From positions 180,090 through 244,089 of the forward strand of contig NZ_FRBP01000008.1 in assembly GCF_900142645.1 (NCBI RefSeq): DNA of 64,000 bases, in the 5' to 3' direction. The notes beneath the pieces were generated by a model. That model saw only the letters and a program-made list of their open reading frames with translations. It had not been told where the DNA came from and searched no databases. This document shows, one piece after another, positions 7,481 to 15,960 of this stretch. The stretch is from Eubacterium callanderi (GTDB lineage: Bacteria > Bacillota > Clostridia > Eubacteriales > Eubacteriaceae). The position numbers were made by a program, and so were the translations under genes. Each line of letters opens with the position of its first letter. Position 1 is the stretch's first letter.

Positions 7481-7738
7481 ATGATTGTTACTTTTAGAGA
7501 AATTGGCGCGTTGAATCAGCTTTTACAGGAAAAACATCTGGATTATAAAATTCATCTGAGCGATGCCTGCGGTTCCCAAAGCATGTGGATTGAGAGCCTG
7601 AACAATGCTGGTAATCCCAAGGCGAATGAAGCCCTGTATGAAGTGATCAATACTTTTTTTGAGAAAATGGGGACAGAGCTGGAATACACCTGGGATAAAA
7701 AATCCTTCTGGTTCAAGGACCGGTCCCTGGTATTCTAA
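7481..7738 (+). CDS. Small conserved-looking protein, possibly RDAC family
   Basis: The 85-residue protein starts at the ATG preceded by AGAAGG. Its most distinctive stretch, HLSDACGSQSMWIE, resembles the RDAC motif proteins of Clostridia (here SDAC). The rest is a short mixed alpha/beta sequence ending DKKSFWFKDRSLVF. Function is unknown. A longer reading frame from 7361 would overlap the upstream tetR gene and lacks a ribosome site. It is followed by a strong terminator, and could be co-transcribed with tetR 1. Confidence 0.6.
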   Translation: MIVTFREIGALNQLLQEKHLDYKIHLSDACGSQSMWIESLNNAGNPKANEALYEVINTFFEKMGTELEYTWDKKSFWFKDRSLVF

Positions 7739-7753
7739 AATTTTACAAGTAAT

Positions 7754-7804
7754 AAAAAGCACAAATGCCTGAGTGTAAAAGCTCAGAGCATCTGTGCTTT
7801 TTTA
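7754..7804 (+). terminator. Strong intrinsic terminator
   Basis: AAAAAGCACAAATGCCTGAG pairs with CTCAGAGCATCTGTGCTTTT across an 8-base loop, with one mismatch and flanking T-run. Confidence 0.85.
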
Positions 7805-7836
7805 TTGCCATAAGCGACTTTATGCGACTTTATGCC

Positions 7837-7933
7837 TGGAAGTGTTTGATTATGAAACATGATCCGGATTGAAAAAGAATGCGGAATCCGATAGTATAAA
7901 AACCAGAAAAGAATATATTTGGAAGTGTTTGAT
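7837..7933 (+). repeat. Direct repeat pair upstream of pdxA
   Basis: TGGAAGTGTTTGAT occurs exactly at 7837-7850 and 7920-7933, with similar flanks (tATgAAacA / ATTTGAACA). A short tandem gcgactttat repeat (about 7813-7832) precedes the first copy. They lie in the leader of the acid-sugar operon and may be regulator sites. Confidence 0.5.
7869..7897 (+). promoter_or_regulatory. Candidate promoter of the acid-sugar operon
   Basis: TTGAAA, 17 bases, TAGTAT. Located between the two direct repeats. No -24/-12 sigma-54 promoter was found here. Confidence 0.4.
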
Positions 7934-7965
7934 ATTTGAACAGATAAAAAAGGGGGAAGAAGGAT

Positions 7966-9012
7966 ATGAAGCCTATTTTAGGGATTACAATTGGCGATCC
8001 GGCAGGTATTGGACCAGAGATCACGCTGAAAGCAATGGCCTGTCAGAAGATTTTGGAAGTGTGCAGCCCGGTGGCTGTCGGGGATAAAAAAGTACTGGAA
8101 AATGCTCTGAAAATCACGAAAATTAAAAAGAAACTGATTGCCGTCAAGGAGGGTAGCCTAAAGGAAACCCTGGCTCATCTTGAGAAAGACGCGCTGCCAT
8201 ATATTGATATGGAAATTTTTAAGGAAGATAACTGGGAGTTCGGTAAGGTTGACGCGGGCTGCGGCGATGCGGGATTCCAATTTATAAAAAAGGGTATTAC
8301 ACTTGCAATGGAGGGCGTTCTCGGCGGTGTGGTGACTGGCCCGATTAACAAGGAAGCGCTGAACCTCGCAGGGCATCATTTTTCAGGGCATACTGAAATT
8401 TTCGCCCATTATACTGGCGCGAAAACATACCGTATGGTCTTGACGGGTGAAAAGCTGCGGGTGATCCACGTGACTACCCATGCGTCAATCCGCAAGGTGT
8501 GCGACATGGTCAAAAAAGACCGGATTTACGACACAATCTGTCTGGCGGATGAAACGCTGCGGCTTCTGGGGATTGATTCCCCCAGAATAGGGGTGGCAGG
8601 CTTTAACCCGCACTGTTCAGAAGGCGGTCTTTTTGGCGATGAGGAAGCCCTTGAGATTATTCCGGCCATAGAGGCGGCTCAGAAGGCAGGCATAAGGGTC
8701 ATTGGCCCAGTTTCGCCGGACACGGTTTTTGTAAAAGCGCTTGGCGGCGCCTATGATATGGTTGTGGCCATGTATCATGACCAGGGGCATATTCCGCTTA
8801 AGCTCTGTGGGTTTAAGATGGACGCTGAAACTGGCGCTTTTACCAGTATGAGCGGTGTGAACTGTACGGTTGGCCTGCCGATCATAAGAACCTCTGTGGA
8901 CCACGGAACCGCCTTCGAGATGGCAGGGACAGGAAAAGCCAATGAGGAATCCATGATTGATGCCCTGCACATGGCGGCAGTTATGGCGCGCGGCAGGGAG
9001 AAACGGCAATGA
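7966..9012 (+). CDS. pdxA: PdxA-family 4-phospho-C4-acid dehydrogenase (PdxA2-like)
   Basis: The 348-residue protein has the family's opening LGITIGDPAGIGPEI, the GPINKEALNLAGHHFSGHTE metal-binding block and the YHDQGHIPLK block near 267. PdxA enzymes are NAD-dependent, metal-dependent oxidative decarboxylases. The pyridoxine-pathway member acts on 4-phosphohydroxythreonine. Members next to DUF1537 kinases act on D-threonate- or D-erythronate-4-phosphate and yield dihydroxyacetone phosphate. The immediate overlap (ATGA) with such a kinase favours the catabolic role. The start follows AGAAGGAT. Confidence 0.9.
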   Translation: MKPILGITIGDPAGIGPEITLKAMACQKILEVCSPVAVGDKKVLENALKITKIKKKLIAVKEGSLKETLAHLEKDALPYIDMEIFKEDNWEFGKVDAGCGDAGFQFIKKGITLAMEGVLGGVVTGPINKEALNLAGHHFSGHTEIFAHYTGAKTYRMVLTGEKLRVIHVTTHASIRKVCDMVKKDRIYDTICLADETLRLLGIDSPRIGVAGFNPHCSEGGLFGDEEALEIIPAIEAAQKAGIRVIGPVSPDTVFVKALGGAYDMVVAMYHDQGHIPLKLCGFKMDAETGAFTSMSGVNCTVGLPIIRTSVDHGTAFEMAGTGKANEESMIDALHMAAVMARGREKRQ

Positions 9013-10220
9013 TCAGGCTTGTCGTGCTGGCGGATGATTTTACCGGAGCGCTCGATACAGGCATACAGTTTGGCAAACTGGGAATCAATACCGTTGTAAC
9101 ACAGCAGATTGATGGCTGCATGTGTACAGCCGGTGACTGTGAGGTGCTGGTCATCAATACAGAGTCCAGACATTTAACAAAGGAAAAGGCTGGTCAAAAG
9201 CTTTGTGAGATATCCGAGACGATTAAAAAAGCAGGGGTTCCCTTTCTTTATAAAAAAATAGACTCGACCCTCAGGGGAAACATTGGGGCAGAGCTGTACG
9301 GCTGTATGAAGGGAATGAAAGCAGAACAGGTAATGCTGGCGCCAGCCTATCCGGAAAACAAAAGGTACACACGGGGTGGCCTGCAGTATATTGACAAGAC
9401 GCCGCTTTCAGAGACAACCTTTGCGCAGGATCCTTTTAATCCAGTCATTTCCAGTCGTATTTCTGAGATCATACACAGCCAGTGCGCGATTCCAGTTTAT
9501 GAAGTTCCAGTCACTGGGCTCGCACACCTTGATCTGGAAGCAGAGGGGATCTATGTTTTTGATGCCGGGAGCCAGAGAGATATGGAAAAGATTGCCGGAC
9601 AGTTAAACGCCTTCAGCCATCTCAGTGTTTTTTCCGGCTGCGCAGGCTTTGCAGCATTTCTGCCTTCCCTTTTGGAGATGAAGATACAGGAGACAAAGGC
9701 TTTGAAGATACCAGGGCCTTTACTGTTAATGTGCGGCAGTATCTGCCCGGTTTCGGCACGCCAGCTTGAAAAAGCGAAGGCCCTGGGCATTCCCCTTTTC
9801 AAGCTTTCGGATTATCTTGAGCTGAGTGAAAATGGGTATCAGGGTTTGAATCGGCTGCTGAGGGATATGGAAAGCCAGGCTGGGCATACAATGATTCTGG
9901 CGAGCTCTGATGTTGAAAGTAAGAGCCCGTTCCGGCCTGAGCGCAGTGCCGAGAGAGCGCGGATTGCAGACCGTCTGGGTTACATTACAAAGCGCGCGGC
10001 TGAAACATTTGGCTATAAGGATCTTGCTGTTTTTGGCGGGGATACACTTCTGGCAGTGCTTAACCATTTAAAGCTCAGCGAGCTGAGGCCAGTCGAGGAG
10101 ATTGAGCCAGGGGTGGTATTGTCCGAGACAGGAGGCTACCGCGTCATTTCAAAGGCAGGTGGATTGGGAAGAGAAGATGTGGTTGAAAGAATGTTAGCTT
10201 ATACAGGAGCAGTTTTATGA
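9009..10220 (+). CDS. Four-carbon acid sugar kinase (DUF1537 family)
   Basis: The 403-residue protein opens VVLADDFTGALDTGIQF and contains KKIDSTLRGNIGAE, both diagnostic for the N-terminal DUF1537 domain. The C-terminal half carries the glycine-rich nucleotide-binding part (FGGDTLLAVL and SETGGYRVISKAGGLG). Characterised relatives phosphorylate D-threonate, D-erythronate or related C4 acids with ATP. It overlaps pdxA and the regulator gene by four bases on each side, so the three are translationally coupled. The precise sugar acid cannot be told from sequence. Confidence 0.9.
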   Translation: MIRLVVLADDFTGALDTGIQFGKLGINTVVTQQIDGCMCTAGDCEVLVINTESRHLTKEKAGQKLCEISETIKKAGVPFLYKKIDSTLRGNIGAELYGCMKGMKAEQVMLAPAYPENKRYTRGGLQYIDKTPLSETTFAQDPFNPVISSRISEIIHSQCAIPVYEVPVTGLAHLDLEAEGIYVFDAGSQRDMEKIAGQLNAFSHLSVFSGCAGFAAFLPSLLEMKIQETKALKIPGPLLLMCGSICPVSARQLEKAKALGIPLFKLSDYLELSENGYQGLNRLLRDMESQAGHTMILASSDVESKSPFRPERSAERARIADRLGYITKRAAETFGYKDLAVFGGDTLLAVLNHLKLSELRPVEEIEPGVVLSETGGYRVISKAGGLGREDVVERMLAYTGAVL

Positions 10221-12004
10221 AAATTCTTGGAATTTTGCCTTACAAAGGCCTCATGAAAACAGTGGCGGAAGTCCTTGGGCAGGAGCCGGATATTTCGGCC
10301 GATCTTTTTGTCGGGGATATGTATGAAGGCCTGAAAATTTTTAAGGAGCATTATCAGGATGACACTTATGATTTTGTGCTCTCCCGGGGGCGCACCGCTG
10401 GTCTGATTGAGGAGGCGACCCATATCCCGGTTGTTTATATCGATATTTCCGGTTATGATATGGTGCGTCTGATCCGTCTGCTTCAGACCTATACGGGAAA
10501 AACCGCTGTGGTGGGGTTTTCGGCCATTATCAAAAGTATTTATGTGCTGTGCGATTTGCTCCAGTATGAAATTGACTGTTTTGAGATCAACAGCGAAAAT
10601 GAGCTTTTTCCCATGCTTTCCAGTCTGCAGAGCCAGGGCTATAATTTTGTTGCCGGCGATGTGATCACAGCAAAAGCAGCGGACAGCATCGGCCTGAACC
10701 ATGCCATGATCACCTCTGGCCGAGAAAGTGTTTCCAAGGCGCTGGAGCAGGCAAAGAAAATGTATGGACAGCTTTCCTATCTCCGCGAAGAGCGCAATTT
10801 TTATAAAAAGCTCATCGCCAATGAGGCAGTCCGCATTGATGTGTTTGATGAGGACGGAAATATCTTTTTTACCAATGACAAAGCAAAGATGTTCGAAGGG
10901 ATCAGAGCACATTCAGATATTCAGCGCTACAAGGACCAGATCGACCTGAAAGGGCATGTTGTTTTTAATCTGACGATGGGCGATGAGCTGTGGCATGTCG
11001 AGGGATCTTTGATCGAGGGGAAAGAAAAGCGCTATCTCTTGTATGGAAAACGCTACCTGAGCCAGCGGCTGAAAGAAAAGAATATCATCAAGCTGGATAA
11101 TGATTTTGGCAGGAATACAATGATTCTGTCCCGGTTTGAGAGCAGCAACGCTTTGATGAAAAGGGCCATACAGACAGCACAGGCAAATTGCGAGAACTAT
11201 AAGCCGATTTTAATTTATGGTGAGCAGGGCACTGGCCGGGAGGATTTTGCCCTGTCCATTCATCGTGAAAAACAGCAAAAAAATAAAGAATTCATCCAGG
11301 TAAACTGTATGGCCCTGAACTGCAGTGAGAGCGACGAAGTCTTTGACACGTTGTTTTCACTCATTGATAACAAAAAATCTAAAATTATTTTTTTTAATGA
11401 CATTGACCATCTGGATCTGTCCACCCAGCTTCTTCTGTTGTCCTTTTTGCACCAGGCCGCCTCGATTAAGAGACTGAAGCTCCTGGCGTCCTCAGAAATA
11501 GCCCTTGAGGAAATGATCCAAAAGGGGATTCTCCACTCTGAAATGTATACTTTTTTCAGCGGTATTCAGATCTTCTTGCCGCCATTGCGGAACCGTAAGG
11601 AAGATATCCGCAATCTCAGCAGTCTTTTTATAACACAATTTAACAGCGAATATGGCAAAGAGATTGTCGGGTTTCAGGAGGAAGCCTACAGTCTTTTAGA
11701 GACACTTCCGTGGCATTTTAATATTAAGGAGCTTCGGAATCTGGTCAAGGAGCTGGTTTTAGAGTCCAATACCCTCTATATCTCAAAAGACAGGCTTGGG
11801 TATCTTTTAAAAAACCAAAACCGATATCCGGCAGAAAAAGAAAAAAAAGATACAGGGTTAAATCTCGACCAGCCTCTGGAAGACATTGAGCGGGATATTA
11901 TTACGATTTTGCTGAAGCAGGAAAACCATAACCAGTCCAAGGTGGCAAAAAGGCTTGGGATCAGCCGAAGTACACTCTGGCGAAAACTGAAAAATGATTT
12001 ATAA
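10217..12004 (+). CDS. PrpR_N-type AAA+ regulator lacking the sigma-54 contact loop
   Basis: The 595-residue protein has an N-terminal PrpR sensor domain (about 1-180), a PAS-like middle (about 195-290), an AAA+ domain (about 310-520) and a C-terminal Fis-type helix-turn-helix (SKVAKRLGISRSTLWRKLK, 573-592). The Walker A reads GEQGTGRE near 335, with R replacing the key lysine. The Walker B region reads FFNDID near 391 instead of the usual LDEI-type sequence. The GAFTGA loop that contacts sigma-54 is absent: VNCMAL is followed directly by a divergent stretch. It therefore looks like a DNA-binding ligand sensor that no longer drives sigma-54. By position it should control the pdxA/kinase operon and perhaps the genes after it. 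Confidence 0.85.
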   Translation: MKILGILPYKGLMKTVAEVLGQEPDISADLFVGDMYEGLKIFKEHYQDDTYDFVLSRGRTAGLIEEATHIPVVYIDISGYDMVRLIRLLQTYTGKTAVVGFSAIIKSIYVLCDLLQYEIDCFEINSENELFPMLSSLQSQGYNFVAGDVITAKAADSIGLNHAMITSGRESVSKALEQAKKMYGQLSYLREERNFYKKLIANEAVRIDVFDEDGNIFFTNDKAKMFEGIRAHSDIQRYKDQIDLKGHVVFNLTMGDELWHVEGSLIEGKEKRYLLYGKRYLSQRLKEKNIIKLDNDFGRNTMILSRFESSNALMKRAIQTAQANCENYKPILIYGEQGTGREDFALSIHREKQQKNKEFIQVNCMALNCSESDEVFDTLFSLIDNKKSKIIFFNDIDHLDLSTQLLLLSFLHQAASIKRLKLLASSEIALEEMIQKGILHSEMYTFFSGIQIFLPPLRNRKEDIRNLSSLFITQFNSEYGKEIVGFQEEAYSLLETLPWHFNIKELRNLVKELVLESNTLYISKDRLGYLLKNQNRYPAEKEKKDTGLNLDQPLEDIERDIITILLKQENHNQSKVAKRLGISRSTLWRKLKNDL

Positions 12005-12155
12005 TAAAACACTTTCGACTCTTTACTTTCTTGAAGTCCCTGAATCATGGTGATAGAATACGTCTGACCTAAGGGAGTAAGAGTAGAGAACAAAATATGT
12101 TCTGAAATGAAACATCTTCTCCTGAAAACAACGTACAGATAAAGGAGGGGATGCG

Positions 12156-13412
12156 TTGATTGAATTTGGACCGTCATTAATACCAGAGCTATACCGCATA
12201 CGGCAAAAATGGAAAACTGCTTTTTTAGAGGATCCTGAGGATACGGTTGCGCGCCAGATGAGCCGCTATAAAGAGCGGATCAAGCCAGGCAGCCGGATTG
12301 GTATCGCGGCAGGGAGCCGTGGAATTTATCACTATAGCCGGATTGTAAAGGCAGTAGTGGATTGTGTAAGGGAAAGAAAGGCAGAGCCTTTTATCATTCC
12401 TGCAATGGGAAGCCATGGCGGCGCGACAGCAGAAGGACAGCTGGAAGTTCTGGAAGGCTATGGCATTACTGAAGAGAGCATGGGCGCGCCTTTTTTGTCC
12501 TCAATGGAAACGAATACGATTGGTTATACAAAAGAGGGGGTACCGGTACATTTTGATCAAAATGCCTGCTCAATGGATGGTATCATCATGGTCAACCGGA
12601 TTAAGCCACACACAGATTTTCATGGTGAAATCGAGAGCGGTATCATGAAGCAGATGGTCATTGGGCTTGGAAAACAGCGCGGCGCATCCACCATCCACCG
12701 CCGGGGCGTCTATGGCCTGAGTATTCTCATGCCCGAATCGGCCCGGATTATCATGGATAAAATGCCGATTTTGATGGGGATAGCCATTTTGGAAAACCAG
12801 CAGGACCGGACAGCTAAAATTGAGGTGCTGCCTGTGGAGCGTATTGAAGCGCGTGAGCGTGAGCTGCTGAAGGAAGCAAAGGCACTTCTGCCCGCGCTTC
12901 CCTGTGATAAGCTGGATGTTCTGGTTTTACAGGAAATGGGTAAAAACATCAGCGGAACAGGGATTGATCCTAACATTGTCGGCCGTTACCTTATTCGGAA
13001 TATGTCGGACCAGCTTCCAGATATTTACCGCATTGTCTGCCTGGATCTGACCGAGGAAAGCCACCACAATGCCATCGGTGTGGGAATCGCGGATTTAATT
13101 ACCCGCAGAATGTATGAAAAGATTGATCTTGAGCCTACCTATGTCAACACAATGACGTCAGGGTTTCTGGAACGTGGATTTATGCCGGTTGTCGCCCAAA
13201 ATGACCGGGAGGCGATTGAAACTGCGCTGAACTGCTGTAACCGGTATGTCACAGCTCAAAATGCGAGAATGGCCCTGGCTAAAAACACATTGGAGCTGCA
13301 GGAGCTTATCGTTTCAGAAGCACTGCTGCCAGAGCTTGAGGGCAGGGTTGAGATCATGGGAAAAGTGCAGATCAACTGGGATCAACAGGGATATATGAAA
13401 AATTTATTTTAA
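12156..13412 (+). CDS. LarA-like (lactate racemase N-terminal domain) protein
   Basis: The 418-residue protein starts at TTG, nine bases after AAAGGAGG; the ATG at 12151 runs into a stop at once. Residues 35-200 resemble the N-terminal domain of the nickel-pincer lactate racemase: GSRIGIAAGSRGI, then AMGSHGGAT, then IKPHTDFHGEIESG. The family includes racemases and epimerases of 2-hydroxy acids that need the LarB/C/E-made cofactor, but those maturation genes are not in the window, and some relatives do other chemistry. It is followed 24 bases later by a cyclase-family gene, so the pair may process the hydroxy-acid substrate of the acid-sugar operon. Confidence 0.75.
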   Translation: MIEFGPSLIPELYRIRQKWKTAFLEDPEDTVARQMSRYKERIKPGSRIGIAAGSRGIYHYSRIVKAVVDCVRERKAEPFIIPAMGSHGGATAEGQLEVLEGYGITEESMGAPFLSSMETNTIGYTKEGVPVHFDQNACSMDGIIMVNRIKPHTDFHGEIESGIMKQMVIGLGKQRGASTIHRRGVYGLSILMPESARIIMDKMPILMGIAILENQQDRTAKIEVLPVERIEARERELLKEAKALLPALPCDKLDVLVLQEMGKNISGTGIDPNIVGRYLIRNMSDQLPDIYRIVCLDLTEESHHNAIGVGIADLITRRMYEKIDLEPTYVNTMTSGFLERGFMPVVAQNDREAIETALNCCNRYVTAQNARMALAKNTLELQELIVSEALLPELEGRVEIMGKVQINWDQQGYMKNLF

Positions 13413-13436
13413 ACAGAGATAGAGGAGAGAAGTAAA

Positions 13437-14411
13437 ATGAAAGATTACTATGATAACAGCTGGATGGAAAGCAACCGTTGGGGTGAATGGGGCGAAGAAG
13501 ACGAAGTCGGCGTCATGAATGATCTGACACCAGAGCTTGTCCTGAAGGCAGTCCAGTATATTAAAAAGGGGAAAATATATGATTTGGAGACCGAACGTTT
13601 TAAGGGCATGCCTGTCTGGGCAGGACACTGCGGCTTCGATATATTAGCCTACGCATCGCCGTCTGGCCGTAAAAATATGAAGGGCAGCGGGCTGAGCCCA
13701 GAGTTCAACTGGTCTGAGGACGGGGGAATGCTGGACAGCAGCAAGGACGCCTATAAAATGGGGCTAAACACAGAAATGCTCATTGCGCCGCTTCATGCAG
13801 GCACCCATATTGACGCACTGTGCCACTGGACAACCGGCGAGGATAACCATTGGTATAATGGCTACTCCGCCGACCGTTACAGCACCAATTATGGCCCGGT
13901 CAAATGCGATATTTCCAAGATTCCGCCAATGGTGATGCGGGGCGTGCTTTTGGACATTGCAGGCTATAAAGGAGTAGAGCGGCTGGACCCCAACTATATT
14001 ATTACCGCTGAGGACTGCGATGGCTGCGCAAAATGGGAAGGCGTTGAGCTGAAAAAAGGCGACGCCGTGCTGCTGAGAACCGGTGAAAACTGGCCGGGAC
14101 CTGAAGCCTGCTGTGATGCCGGCCTGGGTATTTCCGCCGCCCGGTACCTGGTAGAAGGCAATGGCGCTTTCCTGGTTGGCGATGATATGGCTTGTATTGA
14201 CGGTTTTAACGCAGATGGTTCATCCTCTGTGCCGGAGCACCCGCAGCCAGTGCACCACTATCTGTTGATCCAGCAGGCCGTTCATATTATTGAATACCTG
14301 CAGCTGGACCAGCTGGCAAAGGATAAATGCTATGAATTCTGCTTTATCTGCCTGCCCGCAAAAGTTAAATGTGCGACGGGAATGTATGTCAGGCCTATCG
14401 CGATGGTCTAG
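13437..14411 (+). CDS. Cyclase-family metal hydrolase 1 (kynurenine formamidase-like)
   Basis: The 324-residue protein carries the family's metal-binding motif HAGTHIDALCHW near 120-131 and a later VGDDMACIDG region. The cyclase family (PF04199) holds kynurenine formamidases, isatin hydrolases and lactone- or amide-opening enzymes that use Mn or Zn. The substrate is not deducible; the LarA-like neighbour suggests a hydroxy acid or lactone. The ATG at 13437 follows GAGGAGAG. The protein is longer than the second cyclase in this window (20476-21228, 250 residues) because of N-terminal and central insertions. A terminator follows. Confidence 0.8.
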   Translation: MKDYYDNSWMESNRWGEWGEEDEVGVMNDLTPELVLKAVQYIKKGKIYDLETERFKGMPVWAGHCGFDILAYASPSGRKNMKGSGLSPEFNWSEDGGMLDSSKDAYKMGLNTEMLIAPLHAGTHIDALCHWTTGEDNHWYNGYSADRYSTNYGPVKCDISKIPPMVMRGVLLDIAGYKGVERLDPNYIITAEDCDGCAKWEGVELKKGDAVLLRTGENWPGPEACCDAGLGISAARYLVEGNGAFLVGDDMACIDGFNADGSSSVPEHPQPVHHYLLIQQAVHIIEYLQLDQLAKDKCYEFCFICLPAKVKCATGMYVRPIAMV

Positions 14412-14443
14412 AGGCTTTTAAAAGTTTATAAATGTTCATCTCG

Positions 14444-14480
14444 AAAGGGTACAGCTGGTAAAAAGGCTGTACCCTTTATT
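14444..14480 (+). terminator. Intrinsic terminator after cyclase 1
   Basis: AAAGGGTACAGC pairs with GCTGTACCCTTT across a 10-base loop; only a short T-rich tail follows. Confidence 0.7.
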
Positions 14481-14574
14481 GCGATATAAAGATTAAAGTT
14501 TACAGAAATTGCCAAAGCTTAAGGAGATTTTTTTATTGGTGTGATATATTAAAAAGAAAAAAGAGGTGTTGAAG

Positions 14575-15960
14575 ATGTCTGTGCTTGGTGCTTTTATTGT
14601 GCCGCATCCGCCCATTATTTTGCCGGAAGTGGGGCGCGGCGAGGAACAGAAGATTGAAAAAACAGCCAGAGCTTACAGAGCTGTGGCAGAACATATTGCA
14701 GAGCTGAAGCCGGATACCATCGTGATTACCTCTCCCCATTCAATCATGTATGCCGATTATTTTCATATTTCACCGGGGAGCGGGGCACAGGGTGATCTGC
14801 GTGACTTTGGTGTCAGCGGTGTTACGGTAGAAGCCTCTTATGACGAAGTGCTTGCAAAGGCCATTGGCATTCAGGCTGAGGAAGATGGTATTCCAGCCGG
14901 GACGCTCGGCGAAAAGGATTCAAGGCTTGACCACGGCACGCTGATTCCGCTGCGTTTTCTTGAAGCCTTTAACCTTTCTTTTGAGGTGGTGCGCATAGGC
15001 CTTTCAGGCTTGCCGATGATTGACCACTACCGCTTTGGCGAGAGTATTGCAAAGGTGGCCGACAAGCTTGACCGCCGGATTGTGATCATTGCCAGCGGCG
15101 ATTTGTCCCATAAATTAAAACAGGAAGGGCCTTACGGTTTTGCCCCTGAAGGGCCAGCGTTTGACGCAGATGTGACGTCAGCCATGGAGCATGCGGATTT
15201 TTTGAAGCTTTTGACCTACGAGCCAGGTTTTTATGAAAGGGCGGCCGAATGCGGGCTTGGTTCTTTTGCTATCATGGCCGGAGCCCTGGATGGAATGGCA
15301 GTAGACCCAGAGCTTTTGTCCTATGAAGGCCCCTTTGGGGTAGGCTATGCGGTAGCGGCCTTTTATCCAGCAGGCAAGGCTTCAGACCGCCATTTTGAAA
15401 AACAATATGAAAGGTGGGAGGAAACTCGGCTGAAAGACCTGAAAAGCCAGGAGGATGCTTATGTCCGTCTGGCGCGTTATGCGCTCGAAGCCTACATAAA
15501 GACCGGCGTGCCGGCCCAGCTGCCAAATGACCTGCCAGAAGAGCTGACAAGCCGGCAGGCAGGTGTTTTTGTTTCCCTGAAAAAACATGGAAAGCTTCGT
15601 GGCTGCATTGGAACAATTTCTCCTGTAACGGCCAGTGTGGCAGAAGAAATTTTGAGGAATGCTGTCAGCGCAGGACTGTCAGACCCTCGGTTTCCGCAGG
15701 TTAAGGCTTCAGAGCTGAATGAACTTGCCTACAGTGTGGATGTGTTGAGTCCGCCGGAGGCCATTGATTCGCCCGATGCTCTTGATCCCCACCGCTATGG
15801 GGTGATCGTTACAAAAGGGCAGAAGCGGGGATTACTCCTGCCGAATCTTGATGGCGTAGACAGTGTGGAACAGCAGATCGCCATTGCGAAACAAAAAGCC
15901 GGAATACCAGCCGATGAAGCCTGCGGGCTGGAGCGGTTTGAGGTGGTGCGTCATTTATGA
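14575..15960 (+). CDS. AmmeMemoRadiSam protein A: LigB-type dioxygenase fold fused to AMMECR1
   Basis: This is a 461-residue two-domain protein. Residues 1-265 look like a class III extradiol dioxygenase (LigB) fold: GAFIVPHPPIILPEVGRG, then TSPHSIMYADYF, then ASGDLSHKL. Residues 285-460 are an AMMECR1 domain with the signature KLRGCIGTISP. The ATG at 14575 is chosen because AGAGG lies eight bases upstream; two earlier codons in frame (GTG, TTG) overlap that site. The next gene, overlapping by four bases, is the radical-SAM member of the same three-part system. The biochemical role of the system is not established. Confidence 0.85.
   Translation: MSVLGAFIVPHPPIILPEVGRGEEQKIEKTARAYRAVAEHIAELKPDTIVITSPHSIMYADYFHISPGSGAQGDLRDFGVSGVTVEASYDEVLAKAIGIQAEEDGIPAGTLGEKDSRLDHGTLIPLRFLEAFNLSFEVVRIGLSGLPMIDHYRFGESIAKVADKLDRRIVIIASGDLSHKLKQEGPYGFAPEGPAFDADVTSAMEHADFLKLLTYEPGFYERAAECGLGSFAIMAGALDGMAVDPELLSYEGPFGVGYAVAAFYPAGKASDRHFEKQYERWEETRLKDLKSQEDAYVRLARYALEAYIKTGVPAQLPNDLPEELTSRQAGVFVSLKKHGKLRGCIGTISPVTASVAEEILRNAVSAGLSDPRFPQVKASELNELAYSVDVLSPPEAIDSPDALDPHRYGVIVTKGQKRGLLLPNLDGVDSVEQQIAIAKQKAGIPADEACGLERFEVVRHL

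Noticed and set aside
7800..7965. Sigma-54 promoter before pdxA
   Set aside because: TGG is followed by no GC at the -12 position, and the linked regulator lacks GAFTGA.
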